From: Echinometra lucunter
Taxonomy: Eukaryota; Echinodermata; Echinoidea; Camarodonta; Echinometridae
Length of the DNA: 64,000 nucleotides
Assembly: GCA_029962745.1 (NCBI GenBank)
Contig: CM057171.1
Span: forward strand, 714,014 to 778,013
Direction: 5' to 3'
Shown here piece by piece: positions 31,946 to 44,901 of this stretch (its first letter is position 1; each line of letters opens with the position of its first letter). Under the pieces are notes generated by a model. The model worked only from the letters and a program-made list of their open reading frames with translations, was not told where the DNA came from and made no database searches. The position numbers and the translations under genes are program-made.

Positions 31946-33347
31946 TAGGACTGGCACGAGTACTCGACTACTCGAGTAGACTCGAGTGCTGAAAACTCGC
32001 CTTGCAATTAGGCATTTTTTATTGCTCGAGCTACTCGAATGATGGACGAGCACTGTTTTTTACCCATTACTCGCTTCATTACTCGCTCAATCACGAGTAG
32101 AATACTCTCTACTCACCTTTGCTTTTCTGTTCACAATTTTGCACAAAATTCTCCATTTTTGCCATTCATTAGCAAAGTTTATCGGCAACATTAATGTTAG
32201 AAACTGCAATTTTGCAATTGTAAACTATCAAAGAATTGATTCTTGATGACGTCGTATCAACGACAATCGATCAGGTTTACACTGAAAGACGCGACAGTAG
32301 GCCTGTCTACCGGTTGCGGTACACACAGGCACACCACAATATACAAGACCGAATTGGAACGCACGAAGTGATATGAAATGACAAAAATGGTCAAGAAAAG
32401 GGGGGGGTGGGGGACAGAGATGATCACTTCAGCATAATTACCAAAAATTGATATTCCATCATAATTTTCAAAGGACTTTCAATGTGATGCAGGTCTCAAC
32501 TCTTGATAAAGTAAGTTTCTAACTTCTGTTTTAAATGAGGCTATCGCATAATTTATTCAAAACGTGAGTAGGCGAGTAGGCCAAAACATTCCAATGCATG
32601 ATCGCACCTGCATATCTAGGCAACTATTAAATATCTGCATGTAGATGACACAAATAATTAATAGCTTTCAAAACAGCAGAGAATGACACTGTTGTCAGGA
32701 TTTCCTATCGTAAGCATGATCAAAACGTCATTTCTATTTTATAATCAATCATAATAAAGTAAATCCAACTGTTATACTTCACTGTTGAAATTAAATCATT
32801 GCTTTTCCATTTTCGAAAATAATAGCTGAAACTCTAAAGACACAAGCAGAGTAACACAAAGCCACGCATCAAAGTCCAACACGATAAAAATGACAATCGA
32901 AACAGGGAAGGGGGGTCCAGATAAATTATTTTGGTTCGATGTGAATTGGTTATTAAACAAAGTAATTGATTTCAATTGTGATTTCATTCTCATGATTTTG
33001 GTCAACAATTTATTAGGTACAAAAATTAGGGTAATTATTCCACTTCAAAATATTATTGAGTATGGATATACAATATTTTTTCACTGGTATGGACGTAAAA
33101 TCGGTAAGAATGGTCTTTTGAGATGTACGAAATTCTTAATCAGTCCTACACATTGCATTCTGTGGTGGACATTGCCACTCGCGACAATCGGAGCCCAAGT
33201 CCAAATACTTAAAACTATGAATTGGCCGTAATTTATGATGCAAATTAGCAGTAATTTGACAGCAAATTACTACTCGAATACTAAAAAAAACTCGAGTATT
33301 TTTATCTACTCGCCTCGAGTAGTAAAATCACTACTCGTGCCAGGCCC
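31946..33347. mobile_element. ~1.4-kb TIR insertion, CTGGCACGAGTA ends
   Basis: Left GGACTGGCACGAGTACTCG, right CACTACTCGTGCCAGGCCC, so the inverted ends are CTGGCACGAGTA plus ACTCGAG-rich sequence. Copy B has an empty site (ACTAGCAATTTTTTTATC near 48836). The exact target duplication is unclear. The 113-residue frame at 32890-33231 shows no domain I know. Confidence 0.8.
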
Positions 33348-33873
33348 AATTTTTTTATCTATGCAAGTGCTTTGCTCACAAGTTTTCACATGTAAATTCA
33401 AATCTGCAAAGTAAAGAATCCTTATGTGGGCAACCACATTACATTCCAAAACTCCACACATTTTTCAAGTTAGGGTGAGCTGTGGGGAAACTATCACAAG
33501 GATTTCACAAGATATCATAAAATTAATTTGTAGTATGCCTGCATTTAAGGGTTCAAGAGTTCAAGAGTTTATTTGTTTTCATTTCCAAAAAAATAAATAA
33601 CAACAAATTTGGAAAAAATCAAGCATACATAACTATTCATAATTTTTCTACAATACAGGATACGTTTACATAATTTGAAATATGAAACAAAGTAAATCTA
33701 CGTGAATATATACAGAGAATACAGATAATATATAAAGAGAACTGTTGCTGGACTAGCACCATGAACATCCTTGGACGGTGTGTGCGCTCAATAGGTTTTC
33801 ACCATTTTTATCATTACATGTAATTCAGCACAATGTTTACAATTAAGAATGACCCTAATTTTATTCTACTCAC

Positions 33874-34146
33874 CTGTAGTGATGGTTAATGGGGTGAAGT
33901 CCATGAGGTCTTGACTGGTCAAATCAGGTGTAAAGAGGAAGGTATATGCATCCACGCTGTACATGACACCAGGTGTCAGATCCTCAAATGTAGCCTGGAA
34001 AGTTTCATCTCGAAGGATTTGTTGAGAAACACCATTGGCTGAGATCACAAACCCATCAAAGCTGCTGTTCATGGGAGGTTCGAGTTCCACAGTGAAGGAG
34101 AAGAACCCTGTCGATACCTCTGTCAAGCTGACAGGGGACTTGGGCA
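33874..34146 (-). CDS. FN3 exon, copy A counterpart of 49362-49634
   Basis: 273 bases, phase 1-1. Starts VPKSPVSLTEVSTGFFSFTV and contains FEDLTPGVMYSVDAYTF; ends PLTITT. Acceptor TTTCTTTCTTAG, donor GTGAGTAG. Three residues differ from copy B. Confidence 0.9.
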
Positions 34147-34265
34147 CTAAGAAAGAATATGATTCAAATTTATTAAATGGTAAAACACACATTAGTCTAC
34201 AAGGGGGAAAATCTGTGTAGGATGAACTTGAATGCAAAACTGATGTATCCCTTTTTGTCAAATAG

Positions 34266-34480
34266 ACCCATTTCCTAATGTATTCAAATTTTGATTTGGA
34301 CGTTTCTCTCCAAAACCCTTGGTTACCAACCATTCAGTTTAGCCATTATGCATAATGGCATCTAAAGAGAAGGAATCCAGTTTGCATACATTAATTGTTG
34401 CTATGTCAGGCAAGCCTCTGCCAAGCTTCTTAAGTGTCAAGGGAAACTTTTGTTCAACAACTCTGCATAAAGTTAATTGA
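34266..34480. mobile_element. Fold-back element remnant, present in both copies
   Basis: Starts GACCCATTTCCTAATG; related to 9924-10335. The copy B version (49750-49972) retains the mirrored end ATTAGTAAACAGGT, which is deleted here. Presence in both copies shows it predates their divergence. Confidence 0.65.
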
Positions 34481-35178
34481 GTATTTGCAATTAAAGATAA
34501 AGAAAAACAAAGAAAATATGAACACATATATGCTACTTTTGAACCACTGACCTTTACATAAAGTATAATGAGCAATAAATCATTTGAAAAGTAACATTAT
34601 GTACTCTATGCTGGTGACATTACTTTGAAATTTTAAAAACGACAGGTTTTCGCGAATAAACTCTTTACATAAAGAATAAGAAAACACATCCAGAAATTAT
34701 AATAAGCACAGAGAAGCAATGATACCAAGCAATACCAATAAAATAAAATGTATAAAATGGGATAATGATAACACCAAACATAAAGATGCATGACACAAGA
34801 AGGATGTGGCACTTGAAAATGGAAATAGAAAGTGGATGGGAAGAGGGGGATAGAGCAGGCAGTAGATAAAGGAAAAGAGAATAGGAGGGAAGTCTGTGTG
34901 GCTAGAGAGACAGAGACAGACAGACAGTCAGACGGAGACAGAAACAGAGAAACTGAGAATGAGAGAATGGTGGGGCCATGAAGTACCCCTGTCCATCTGG
35001 ACTACAAATACTAATACTCGCCAACTCTTCCAATTTAAGCGGTAAACTACCACCTTTCATGGAATTTAACCATCTACTACACTGTACTAACAAAAAAGGT
35101 AATCTATTGCTTTTTCATTCTTCAATGTTGGCAAGTATTTAAATACCATATCATAATTGTTTAAGAACGCATACATAC

Positions 35179-35460
35179 AGGTTACAAAAGATGTCGTTGC
35201 TGTAGTGTTGAATCTCTGATCGGTAGCATCCAAGGCTGCCACTTCTACATCATACCCAGTTCCACCTGTCAAATCCATGATATCAGCTTTGTATATCCCT
35301 TGTTGTACTGAGATGACTTCAGGGGTTCCCCCACCAGATGGGGTTATGGTTACCTCATACTCACGCACATCGAAAAACATGACGTCATAAGGGGTGAACA
35401 TCACTGAAGCTCTGGTGTCATAGACATCTACAGCTACAGCCTCAAAGACACCCAAAGGTT
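35179..35460 (-). CDS. FN3 exon, copy A counterpart of 50953-51234
   Basis: 282 bases, phase 1-1. Starts EPLGVFEAVAVDVYD, then ASVMFTPYDV and IMDLTGGTGYDVEV, ending SFVT. Acceptor CTTTTCTGAAG, donor GTATGTAT. Only one residue (Q for P) differs from copy B. Confidence 0.9.
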
Positions 35461-35703
35461 CTTCAGAAAAGAAAAAAAAATATGAGTAAGGAATTATAGT
35501 TCTTGATTTAACGAGTCTGAAAGAGATAATCTTATATAGTCTGTGTACTTGTAGAATGTATAAGGTCAACTTCATAGAAACTTTACATGATGTTCTATGG
35601 GTTATCTCATAAGGTGTATGAGCTTATGACACACAGACAATTAACCCTACTGCACTGTAGGTGGGAATGACCGCATGTGTGCTATCTATGGGCTTTCTTT
35701 TAA

Positions 35704-36452
35704 CCCTAAAAGACCCGGGCTATTTCTGGTCTAGTTATCCCAGGGGGGGTGGGAGGGTATTATGGCCCCCCTATAATCTCGGCCGTGGATCGCCGGATCG
35801 GCAAGAAAATTGGCATGAGCGTAGAGAATGATGTAATCTAAAGGGCTGTATGGTTAGATTTTATAAAAATGTTTTGTTTTATTTTCTATGAATCAATTTA
35901 TGCTAATCTATGCGAGAAATCGTAGTTTTGCCTATATCTCACTGAATAAAGTTTTAGGAACAATGACTTTTGGTAGAAATGTTTTTCATAACATTCACAT
36001 CGACTCCTTTTCACAATTTTCTTTTGTTATGTATTCCATTGTTTTACAAATTCCTTATGTATTTCTTTGTTTTTTTAAATATCTTTGTATGGGTGTGTGT
36101 GTTGTGTGTCTGTGTGTGTATGTGAGAGTGTGTGTTACTTTTTTTCACTATTTAAGAGAGAGTAATTATTCTTTCCTGACAGTATTCACATAATTTTGAA
36201 AAGTTTCTGATTTGCCCATAGGTTTGTACACAGTCATATACAGAAATAGTGAAATTTTAGCGACTTGTGATCGTAATCGTAATCTGACACCAGCACCGTA
36301 GGTCCAATCGACATAAATTTGGTATCAAAACGTGCGGTAAGGATCAGAGAAGAAAAATCATCAAATCTTAGATCGATACATCTAGTCGTTGCGGAGTACC
36401 ATCAAAAATTCAACAGGGGGCCATTATGCCCCCACCCCCAGGTATATTTGGG
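35704..36452. mobile_element. TTAA-flanked element, CCCTAAAAGA family (copy A)
   Basis: 749 bp with TTAA on both sides. Left CCCTAAAAGACCCGGGC, right GGTATATTTGGG. Both ends carry an ATTATGGCCCCC or GGGGGCCATTATG motif. Counterpart of 51477-52229; the family also occurs at 58134-58906. Confidence 0.8.
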
Positions 36453-36527
36453 TTAAAGCATTTATTTTGTCTAGATTAAGGGTGAAGGAATGGATATGTT
36501 ATGATTTATTGGGGTGATATATGAGAA

Positions 36528-37027
36528 NNNNNNNNNNNNNNNNNNNNNNNNNNNNNNNNNNNNNNNNNNNNNNNNNNNNNNNNNNNNNNNNNNNNNNNNN
36601 NNNNNNNNNNNNNNNNNNNNNNNNNNNNNNNNNNNNNNNNNNNNNNNNNNNNNNNNNNNNNNNNNNNNNNNNNNNNNNNNNNNNNNNNNNNNNNNNNNNN
36701 NNNNNNNNNNNNNNNNNNNNNNNNNNNNNNNNNNNNNNNNNNNNNNNNNNNNNNNNNNNNNNNNNNNNNNNNNNNNNNNNNNNNNNNNNNNNNNNNNNNN
36801 NNNNNNNNNNNNNNNNNNNNNNNNNNNNNNNNNNNNNNNNNNNNNNNNNNNNNNNNNNNNNNNNNNNNNNNNNNNNNNNNNNNNNNNNNNNNNNNNNNNN
36901 NNNNNNNNNNNNNNNNNNNNNNNNNNNNNNNNNNNNNNNNNNNNNNNNNNNNNNNNNNNNNNNNNNNNNNNNNNNNNNNNNNNNNNNNNNNNNNNNNNNN
37001 NNNNNNNNNNNNNNNNNNNNNNNNNNN
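36528..37027. other. Assembly gap (500 N)
   Basis: Exactly 500 Ns. It truncates the FN3 exon at 37028-37162. Confidence 1.
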
Positions 37028-37162
37028 AGGTGCTGATTCTTGTATTGCCAACGTAGTAGACAATGAAGAGGAGTGTCACACGCTGATGGGGCGGGGTGAT
37101 AGCAAGGCTGACGGATGTGGAGGTCCTCCTGGTTGTAGTTATTGTAGCATTTGCAATGGCAC
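37028..37162 (-). CDS. FN3 exon, 5' half (cut by the gap)
   Basis: Acceptor CCTGTTTTTCCATAG, phase 1. Encodes AIANATITTTRRTSTSVSLA and on to FIVYYVGNTRIST, where the N gap begins. This is the A-C strand part of an FN3 domain and is unlike the domain at 52489-52767, so it is not its copy A counterpart. Confidence 0.75.
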
Positions 37163-38989
37163 CTATGGAAAAACAGGAATACATGTAGTACAAACAATTC
37201 TCAAGTCAAAAATTCTACTCTTTGCCACTCCACTTTTATTAAGAAAGGAGCATAAAATAGCACAGCAAAAGATGGGTTAGATCTCATTCATACATGACAT
37301 GACATACAAGTTTCAAAATACTTGACACTTATCTTACAACTAAATGATCAGTGAATAGGGGTGATCAAAAATATACATCAACAAGACACAGAATGGTGAA
37401 GCACAAAAAATTTCAATCATTTAAAGGATCGAAATGCAACCTTGACATCATTGTGCTTCCAGTGAATGAAGAAGAACAAGAAGAATAAACAGTGAAAGTT
37501 TGAGGAAAATCGGACAATCTGTTCAAGAGTTATGAAATTTGAAGGTTTAAGGGAGCGCGGCGAAACCCTTTACTGCCGTTCCGACGGGTTCCGACGGATT
37601 AGTCTGTGCCTCTTAATTGCTTGGAACGGCCCTGCACGCCAGGCCAGATAATGAGCTTGAATTTGCATAACAATAGCACACCGCCGACATGGCCGAGAAG
37701 GCCTTAATGGGGGCGTGCAAACGCGTACCGTTTTGTTGTTTGATGTTTGCCGCCTCCAGGAGACCGATCGATAATGGATGGGAGGTCATGAAAACCACAT
37801 CCGGAATGCCGTGTGACGATGTATGTAGACCAGACGGACTTGTCACGAATGAATTTTGGTTGTTCATGATTTTGTTTGTTTTGTTTTCTCTGTTGTGGAA
37901 GTTGATTGCATTGATGTGAAGGAAAGACTAAAATCAGAGTTTTCAGTGACAGATAATTGAAGGTGACACGGCGCACCGTCTCTCTCTCTTTTTTTAAAAA
38001 ATCATATTTATGAGATTTCCATCGTCGCTATATGATGTATGGCTGTGTGTCCAAACTTTGCAAATGTCCGTATTTCGTGCACAGGGATTAAAACTAGAAA
38101 AGATTTCTGAAGTCAATTAGCATCACTAAATAGAGGAACTTGGAGTTACCTTAGGGCATGTTAAATTTTCTTTAAAATTGGGTAAGAAATTTTGAAAATA
38201 TTCAAAAGATCTACAGATTTTCCTATATTTATCGGCCGTTCCGAAAAAAATATTAACTTACCGTCTACCGACAAGCTTGTAGAAAATCTTCATTTTGAGA
38301 GAAGGTATCATCAAACTCGTAAGGGAAATATGATACCAAATGATTCTATTGCATCTTGCCTCGCCGGCCTGTGCCGTTTCTTACCTTCTATGGATTTCTA
38401 TTTGGCATTGCTCATGTGTAAACTGGACGAAGTTGGTTTAGACTCGTTGTTTATGTAAACCTTTTCCAGTTCTAGCGCATTACAATACGACACCGAATTT
38501 TCCGATCGCAATATCTCCGGCATTCTTTTTCAACAAGTTTTCTTGCACCTATTCGCAGCAATTATGATCATCATTTTCCTTTAGTTTCTGTTAATCGGAA
38601 TAATTTGGGTGTAATTTGAGTAATTATGGATTAAAATGTAGCGTTCTTTAGGAAAACAAGAATGTGGGAGAAGTTTGGTCATCACATCATATTAAAAGTG
38701 AAAAGAATGAAGGAAAGACTCACACCAGACGAGATAAAAGTAGCACAATTCGCGACTGAGCTTGAACTTAACAGCCAAAGCGAATGGAAGTCCGGATCGA
38801 AATGCCTTTTGATCCCCACGGGTCATCCGACTTCCAGTGACAGCAGCGCCTATCGGAACTCGTTTCCACGGTTCCCATACATTTTTGTCTTTTCCTTCTC
38901 CAAATTATTTATTTTTTCTATCTTACTCTTTGTCTTTTATTATGTTACATTTTGGTTTTGTCTTTGAAGTTGATCCGTCAAACGGTTCG

Positions 38990-39202
38990 TAAGTTATCGC
39001 GAGAACTAAAACGGGACGGACGGACGGATGAACAGAAAACATAATGCCTCCGGCAACCACCTACGGTGGGCGGAGGCATAAAAATTAATTAAACTCCGTC
39101 ATAAAAAACAAAACACACGATAGAAGTAGGAATTATTTAAACTCCGTCATGTTTAAAAACAGACGCACGATAGAAGTAGAAATTATTTAAACTCTGTCAT
39201 GC
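38990..39202 (+). repeat. GACGGACGGACGG / GCCTCCGG block and 52-bp repeats
   Basis: GGGACGGACGGACGGATG is followed by ATAATGCCTCCGGCAACCAC and CGGTGGGCGGAGGCATAAAA, a self-complementary GCCTCCG/CGGAGGC motif. Next come 2-3 copies of a ~52-bp unit starting TTAAACTCCGTCAT (39089-39202). Confidence 0.65.
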
Positions 39203-42200
39203 AAGAATATTTCGATCAACTTGATTTCTATAGTTTCGGAATAAACCATTAGTCTCCTGGGTCATTACAATATCATTATTTCAAGTTAAATTATTACACA
39301 AAATATTGCCCCCCCCCCCCCCGATGTGTATGGCTTGCTTAAATTCTTTGTATAAAGAATACCTCTGTCCATGACATGAGGTATAAGCCAGTCATAATTT
39401 GGTAGTGCCGGAATATGAAATCTCTGCAGGTCTACATTTTCACCACCTGAATTGTAAGAAATATGAGCGCTCACTTCGCTCGCGTGGAAAAAGTTGAGAA
39501 ATTAAAGATCAGAACTGCTTTGCAAACACTTTGTCCTTCACTGTCCTATTTGATGAGAAGTTTTAAAAATAATAGTTATGAATTTGTCAAATGAGTAAAG
39601 CACTGAAGAAAATCGATCCTGCCCGAATATGATTGTGACCATTGCCCAAATGTTTAACCAAATCTTCCCGCATGCCCGGGGCGCTTGCCCTGTACGTCAT
39701 TGTGTATAACGGGGGGGGGGGGGGGTGTTGTATTTCGTAAACGACTTTAAACGGCGTTTTTACTGTGTGCAGTTATCATCAGTGTCCCGATATGTCCCGG
39801 TATTTGTACTTCCAACATCTACCCATTATTCCGTGATATTTTTGGCAAAGATCAACAAAGGTCTTGGTCAATATTACTCTCATAATTAGACCAACCATCT
39901 GAAACGAAAACAAAACAATTACGTAAGCCGAACTTCAAGATCCGGTTGTCTGCGCGCGGTCACCATAGTTATGAATGGGAATGGAAGATAAGTCAGTGGA
40001 AGATTACAGAGCGACGACATGCAGTTTCTGTAGAGGCCCCTCTCCCACGTCTTTCATTCACGCATTTTTCATCTTTCTTCCCCACCTGGATACACAAAGC
40101 AAATAAATCCATGTACATTTGCACATAAGAAGAGTCCCTGTGATCACGGATTCTACGTGAACGATGGCCATTTAATTAATTTGAAACATAGGGGAAGGGA
40201 AATGCTAATTTGTCATCGTAAATTTGATAACGTTATTTCTTTAAAATTCCAACAAAGTTTTCTTTGTCAATTACATATTAAAATTATTTGATTCGACGAT
40301 TGTTCTGTTCAAGAAAAACAAGGCTTTCAGTTTTATCTCCCTATCTCCCGATTTACTACCCCCGTCTACTAATGGACGAGCGAATCTTTTTCTAGGCTTC
40401 TTACATCTGATTGGTCAAACGTAACATTAAGATGCCGTATTTGGTGCGGCTGTTGAATTATTCATAGTCCGCCATTTTGAATAGCCGAGTGGAGAGATCG
40501 GTGATATAGTAGGCGCGGCGGTGGATGCACGTAGTTTCGCCGCATCAGACGTATCGCTTAGCAAAAACAATATTCTCGCCGCATAAGACGTTTACGTAAC
40601 AGCAAAGACAATAGCTGCACCCTCCGCCTAGATTATAGGCTAGGGTATGGGGAGAGGGAGGCGAGGGGACATGGTACATTCCTTTGTATTTTGTAAGACT
40701 ATGGGCAAGAGAGACAGCAAGGGGTCGGAGGGTAGAGAGAAGGGCGCAAGTGAGCAAGACTGGGGAAGTGCACGTACGGGGAAGGTGAATTCGTACCATA
40801 TCAGCGCGTGCGCACGCATGCTCGAGAATTAGTTACAGTTTAAAACGACTATGTATACAGCAGCTGGTCTATAACATTTACACTGTGAAGTAGAAAGAGA
40901 AGGGTTGCTTCTGATCAGTGAACCTCTGCACAGCATCACTCTCGTTCTGTCTCTCCCCTCTCCAATGTTGCGTCAAAATTATTTCTCTGGATCCCCAGGG
41001 GGTAATAAATTAACATCTTATCTAAGGAATTTCACCGCGCGTGCTGATTGAAGTTTAGTCTAATTCAGACTTATGCTACGAGGTTCCATGAAACAATCGT
41101 CCTCCGGTCTAAGTTCTGGCAGCCAAGTGTTAAGTCGCAGCCGGTTTGTGAACTTGGAAGCTTCGATGATGAAATGATTGCTTTTAGCGTTTTGTTTGTT
41201 CTTTTCTGTCAAATAGTCTTATTCACTGACAACCCATTTTGTACTATATCTAAATCGATCTTTCTTTTGAACTGCTAATAGATCTGCTTTCAGTAGACAC
41301 TGATGCGAAGTGAAATGAGCATGATCCTGAACTTATCTTCACTACGCCATTCTTTATTTCAACTTTCAATAAAATTAATCGCTAAAGTCAACCGCCTTTT
41401 GAAAACATTTTTTCCTTACCTTCTTTTAGCCGGCACTCATCTATTATCCCTCATCAATCCCCGGCCACCCCCACCCTAGCTATAGAATTCTCTGCCCGTT
41501 TGTGAACGTAAGGCAACGCTTTATTATTATTTGACTGTACCTTTGTTCTGTCTTTCTAAAGCGCGGAAGGGGGAGAAGAGGGATAGCTCATTTTGGTTTA
41601 TCCTTTCTTTGTCCTCGTTTTTTAGCTTTTATAAGTCATACAAGACTCGTGCTTTTTGAAAACTTCTTTCCTTCTTTTTACTGTATAGCGTTTCACTTTC
41701 TTATTCAGACGTCTATCTTCGTCCTGGCCCCATCCCCCACACACCCCCCTGCCCATGGATTCCTTGTTCAGTACTGTCATCCGTTTATTTTACAATTCTG
41801 GCGAATGTTGAAGAGAGACATTTCTATACCAGCCATGCCAACACCAAGACAACGATGCCGTTTCGACATGCTTCGCCCCCCCCCTTTTTTTTTACTATTC
41901 GGTTCAATCACGCTCCAATTATCATGAACATGAATTTAGATAGACCCCCGACCCCCTCCTTCATTTCTTTTTTTCTTCTTTTTTTTTATCTCTCTCGATC
42001 TTCCTCTCTTTGTCTCTCTCTCGTTCTTTCATTTCAATCTGGTATTTCTATTCTCGCTCAAGCTACTTTCCTGTTTGCTTTTTTTCGGGGGGGGGGGGGG
42101 GGGGAGGACCGCCCGCCGCATTGCCTTTAATGGCCGATAAATGGAAATGGTCTTGGCAGCCTTCGATTTATTGGTTTACTAGGACAGTAAAGTAAATTAT

Positions 42201-42544
42201 GAGTGCTGGACAAGGGCCTAAATCTTGGTTTCGTTGGGATAAATTAAACACACACACACATATTTGACGCAAGCCGGTTGTAGATATGCGTCTTGTCATT
42301 TCGTTTTATTCATTGTAGTGGAGAGCGGCTAGTGCATTGAATTGAAAATATCGGTGAAAAGTGCCCCAAAACAAATGTTGGGGTAGCTAATGAGGCATTT
42401 GTATGATGGGGTGACCAATTTCGCGCATATTTTAGTTTTAAGGATCGCAATATTTCATGCAAAATTTCTTTAATTCCACCAAAAATTATTCAAAGTGAAG
42501 GATACACAAGGGAAAGCAAAATTTTTTGGTAAGAATGGGTGCAA

Positions 42545-43778
42545 GAAAGAAATTACTGACAAAGAATTCCTGAGATACTGCAATCGCAATATTCGATGTC
42601 ATCGTCGTAAAGCTCGCTGCAACAGTCTACAAAAATTAGTCCCAACTTCACGCACGCAAGTTTACAAATGATTCATCCTAAAGAGAGATCTATCAAAGGT
42701 AAGATAAATGCGTCACGAGCAAGGCAAATACCATAAAATCATTTGATACCACTTTTTACTTTTGGCTTTAATACCTTCTCTCCAAAGAAAGATTTCTAGA
42801 CCCTTGTCGGTAAGTTTATGATTTTCGGAACGAACGCAAAATATTGAAAAATCTGCCGATAATTTGTAAATAACTTCAAAATCCGTCTCTCAATTTCAAA
42901 GAAGCTTTAGTCCTAAGGTAATATTAGGCTCCTCTATCCGTTGGTTCTATCAGAATTTCAAATTGACAAGGAATTCCTGAGATACCGCGAACGCAATATT
43001 CGATGTCGTCGTCGTAAGCTCGCTGCAACAGCCTACAAAAATTAGTCAAAACTTCGCGTACGCCAGGTTACAAATAATTGATCCAAAACAGAGATTCATG
43101 AAAGTTCAGATAATTGCATCACGGGCAAGACAAAATACCATCAAATCATTCGATACCACTTTCTGCTTTTAGATTTAATAACATCTTCTCAGCAAAGGAA
43201 GATTTATAGACCCTTGTCGGTAGTTTATGGTTGTCGGAACGAACGCAAAATATTGAAAAATCTGCCGATAATTTGTAAATAACTTAAAAATCCGTCTCTC
43301 AATTTCCAAAGAAACTTTAGTCCTAAGGTAATATAAGGCTCCTCTATCCGTTGGTGCTTTCAGAATTTCAAATTGACAAAGAATTTCTGAGATACCGCGA
43401 ACGCAAGAATCGATGTCGTCGTATCATAGCTCGCTGCAACTGAAAAATGTCTACAAAAATTAGTCCAAACTTCGCGCACGCCGGTTTACAAATGATTAAT
43501 CCAAAAGAGAGATTTATATCAATTAAATATAATTGCATCAAGGGCAAGAAATACCATAAAATCATTCGATACTATTTTCTGCTTTTAGATTTAATAACAT
43601 CTTCTCTCCAAAGGAAGATTTCTAGACCCGTGTCGATAGTTTATGGTTGTCGGAACGAACGCAAAAGATAGCAAAATCTGCCGATATTTTGTCTATAATT
43701 TCTAAATTCGTTTCCCAATTTCTAAGGGAATGTAGGTAATATTAGACTCTTCTATCGTTGGTGCTATCAGAATTTCGT
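42545..43778 (+). repeat. Three tandem ~410-bp units in the right arm
   Basis: GAATTCCTGAGATAC-like starts recur at 42564, 42971 and 43381; each unit contains GTCGTCGTCGTAAGCTCGCT and GTCGGAACGAACGCAAA. A single diverged inverted unit is in the left arm near 38170-38540. Confidence 0.9.
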
Positions 43779-44901
43779 TTTTTTTTTCTATTTTGTGTGA
43801 TATGACCCTGTGCACGAAATATGGACGTACATACACTCTATATCCTGTGCCCCGATCCAGGCAGGAGCTTAGCAAGCGCTATCGCTAGTGAGTTACAAGT
43901 ACAAGTCTACATCCGGCTTGGCCACAAGCGATCGATATATTTGATTGCTCCGTCGCCTTGCGTGCAAACCGTTTAAGAACTCTGAGCAAGGGATTATGCA
44001 AATGAATCTTAAGCTGAATATAACGGTACTTCCACCAAATTGCTCTGCACGCCGAGGAACTCCCCAATCAAGGGTTCTATTGTTTGGGATCTTAGGAACC
44101 CGTTCAAACGCGTTCCGAGTATTGCTTCCGTCCCTAAGTAAATCCTTATTATGGGGATCCTTGAATTGGCAACTTTGCCAGGATCTGTGATGTCATCGTG
44201 GACAACTCTCCATTCATTTTGTAAACAGAATTTAACATTTTCTTTATTTTCAAGAAAAATTAAAATTCTTTTGATTTACTGTTTGAGTATGACATGGCTA
44301 TATCACTTCTGCAAGCATTTTGGGAAGAATTATGTTGAAATTTCATACAAATCAATTTTTTTGAAAAATTGTGTACAAAATGAATTGAGAGTTGTCCACG
44401 ATGACATCACAAATGCTGGCAAAGTTGCCAACTCAAGGATCTCCATGATAGGGATTTACTGAAACTTTCAAAATTCAAAGTTGCCAACTCAAGGATCTCC
44501 ATGATAGGGATTTACTGAAACTTTCAAAATTCAAAACTCTTGAACAGATTTATGCACTAAGAGTACACTGATGCCTGGGTTGCATTCTCCTTTAAAATTT
44601 GTTCTGGCATTTTTTTAGAGATGGTTCATCAAACCATCACCATTATGGGGGACTGAGAGAACTTAGCGAAAAGAAATTACATAGAAAAAAGCGACTGATA
44701 ACGGGATGATATGAAATAACCCTCTGGTGGTTTTTGTCCACTAACAAAAAATAAAAGGACAGTCCACTTTTGACACAGAGTAATGAATATACATCATACT
44801 CCAAAAATAGTGGCAGCCTGTGGTTTTTTATTTTAAAAAAGTAAAGAGGTAAAGAGGGAAGCTTTCAGTTGTGAATTCCCCTGACTTTGATCAGTTTGTA
44901 C

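Larger units (their letters stand above)
24531..36527. repeat. Contig homologous to 47890-52325 (copy A)
   Basis: The whole contig between the two N gaps aligns in the same orientation with 47890-52325 (copy B), apart from a 6.43-kb insertion at 25369-31798 and a ~1.4-kb insertion at about 31948-33346. Exons differ at 11 of 252 bases (24714-24965), giving 6 residue changes, at 3 residues in the next exon, and at 4 of 282 bases (35179-35460), one residue, by my hand count. Homology reaches both gaps. Confidence 0.93.
37551..44134. mobile_element. 6.58-kb insertion with GGGA ends and TAA target duplication (Harbinger-like), long inverted arms
   Basis: Left junction TAA-GGGAGCGCGG, right junction CTTCCGTCCC-TAA, and the interrupted element reads continuously across with one TAA. 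A 3-bp TAA duplication fits PIF/Harbinger elements. The two arms are inverted copies: GTCCGTATTTCGTGCACAGGG (38068) mirrors the right-arm sequence at 43804-43830, and 38170-38540 resembles the reverse complement of the 410-bp units at 42545-43778. No transposase frame was recognised. It lies in an FN3-gene intron. Confidence 0.75.
37425..44591. mobile_element. AGGAGAATGCAACC-family palindromic element, split by an insertion
   Basis: Left end AGGATCGAAATGCAACC preceded by TTAA, right end GGTTGCATTCTCCT followed by TTAA. The two halves match 23373-23943 around the insertion at 37551-44134. A 60-bp exact tandem duplication (GGATCTCCATGATAGGGATT unit) sits near 44421-44540. Confidence 0.8.

Noticed and set aside
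32890..33231. 113-residue frame inside the 1.4-kb insertion as a possible transposase
   Set aside because: No DDE-type motif or known domain; too short and sits in AT-rich sequence.
34266..34480. CRISPR-like or viral repeat structures here and elsewhere
   Set aside because: The repeats are eukaryotic transposon ends; no spacer-repeat array and no viral gene was seen anywhere in the window.
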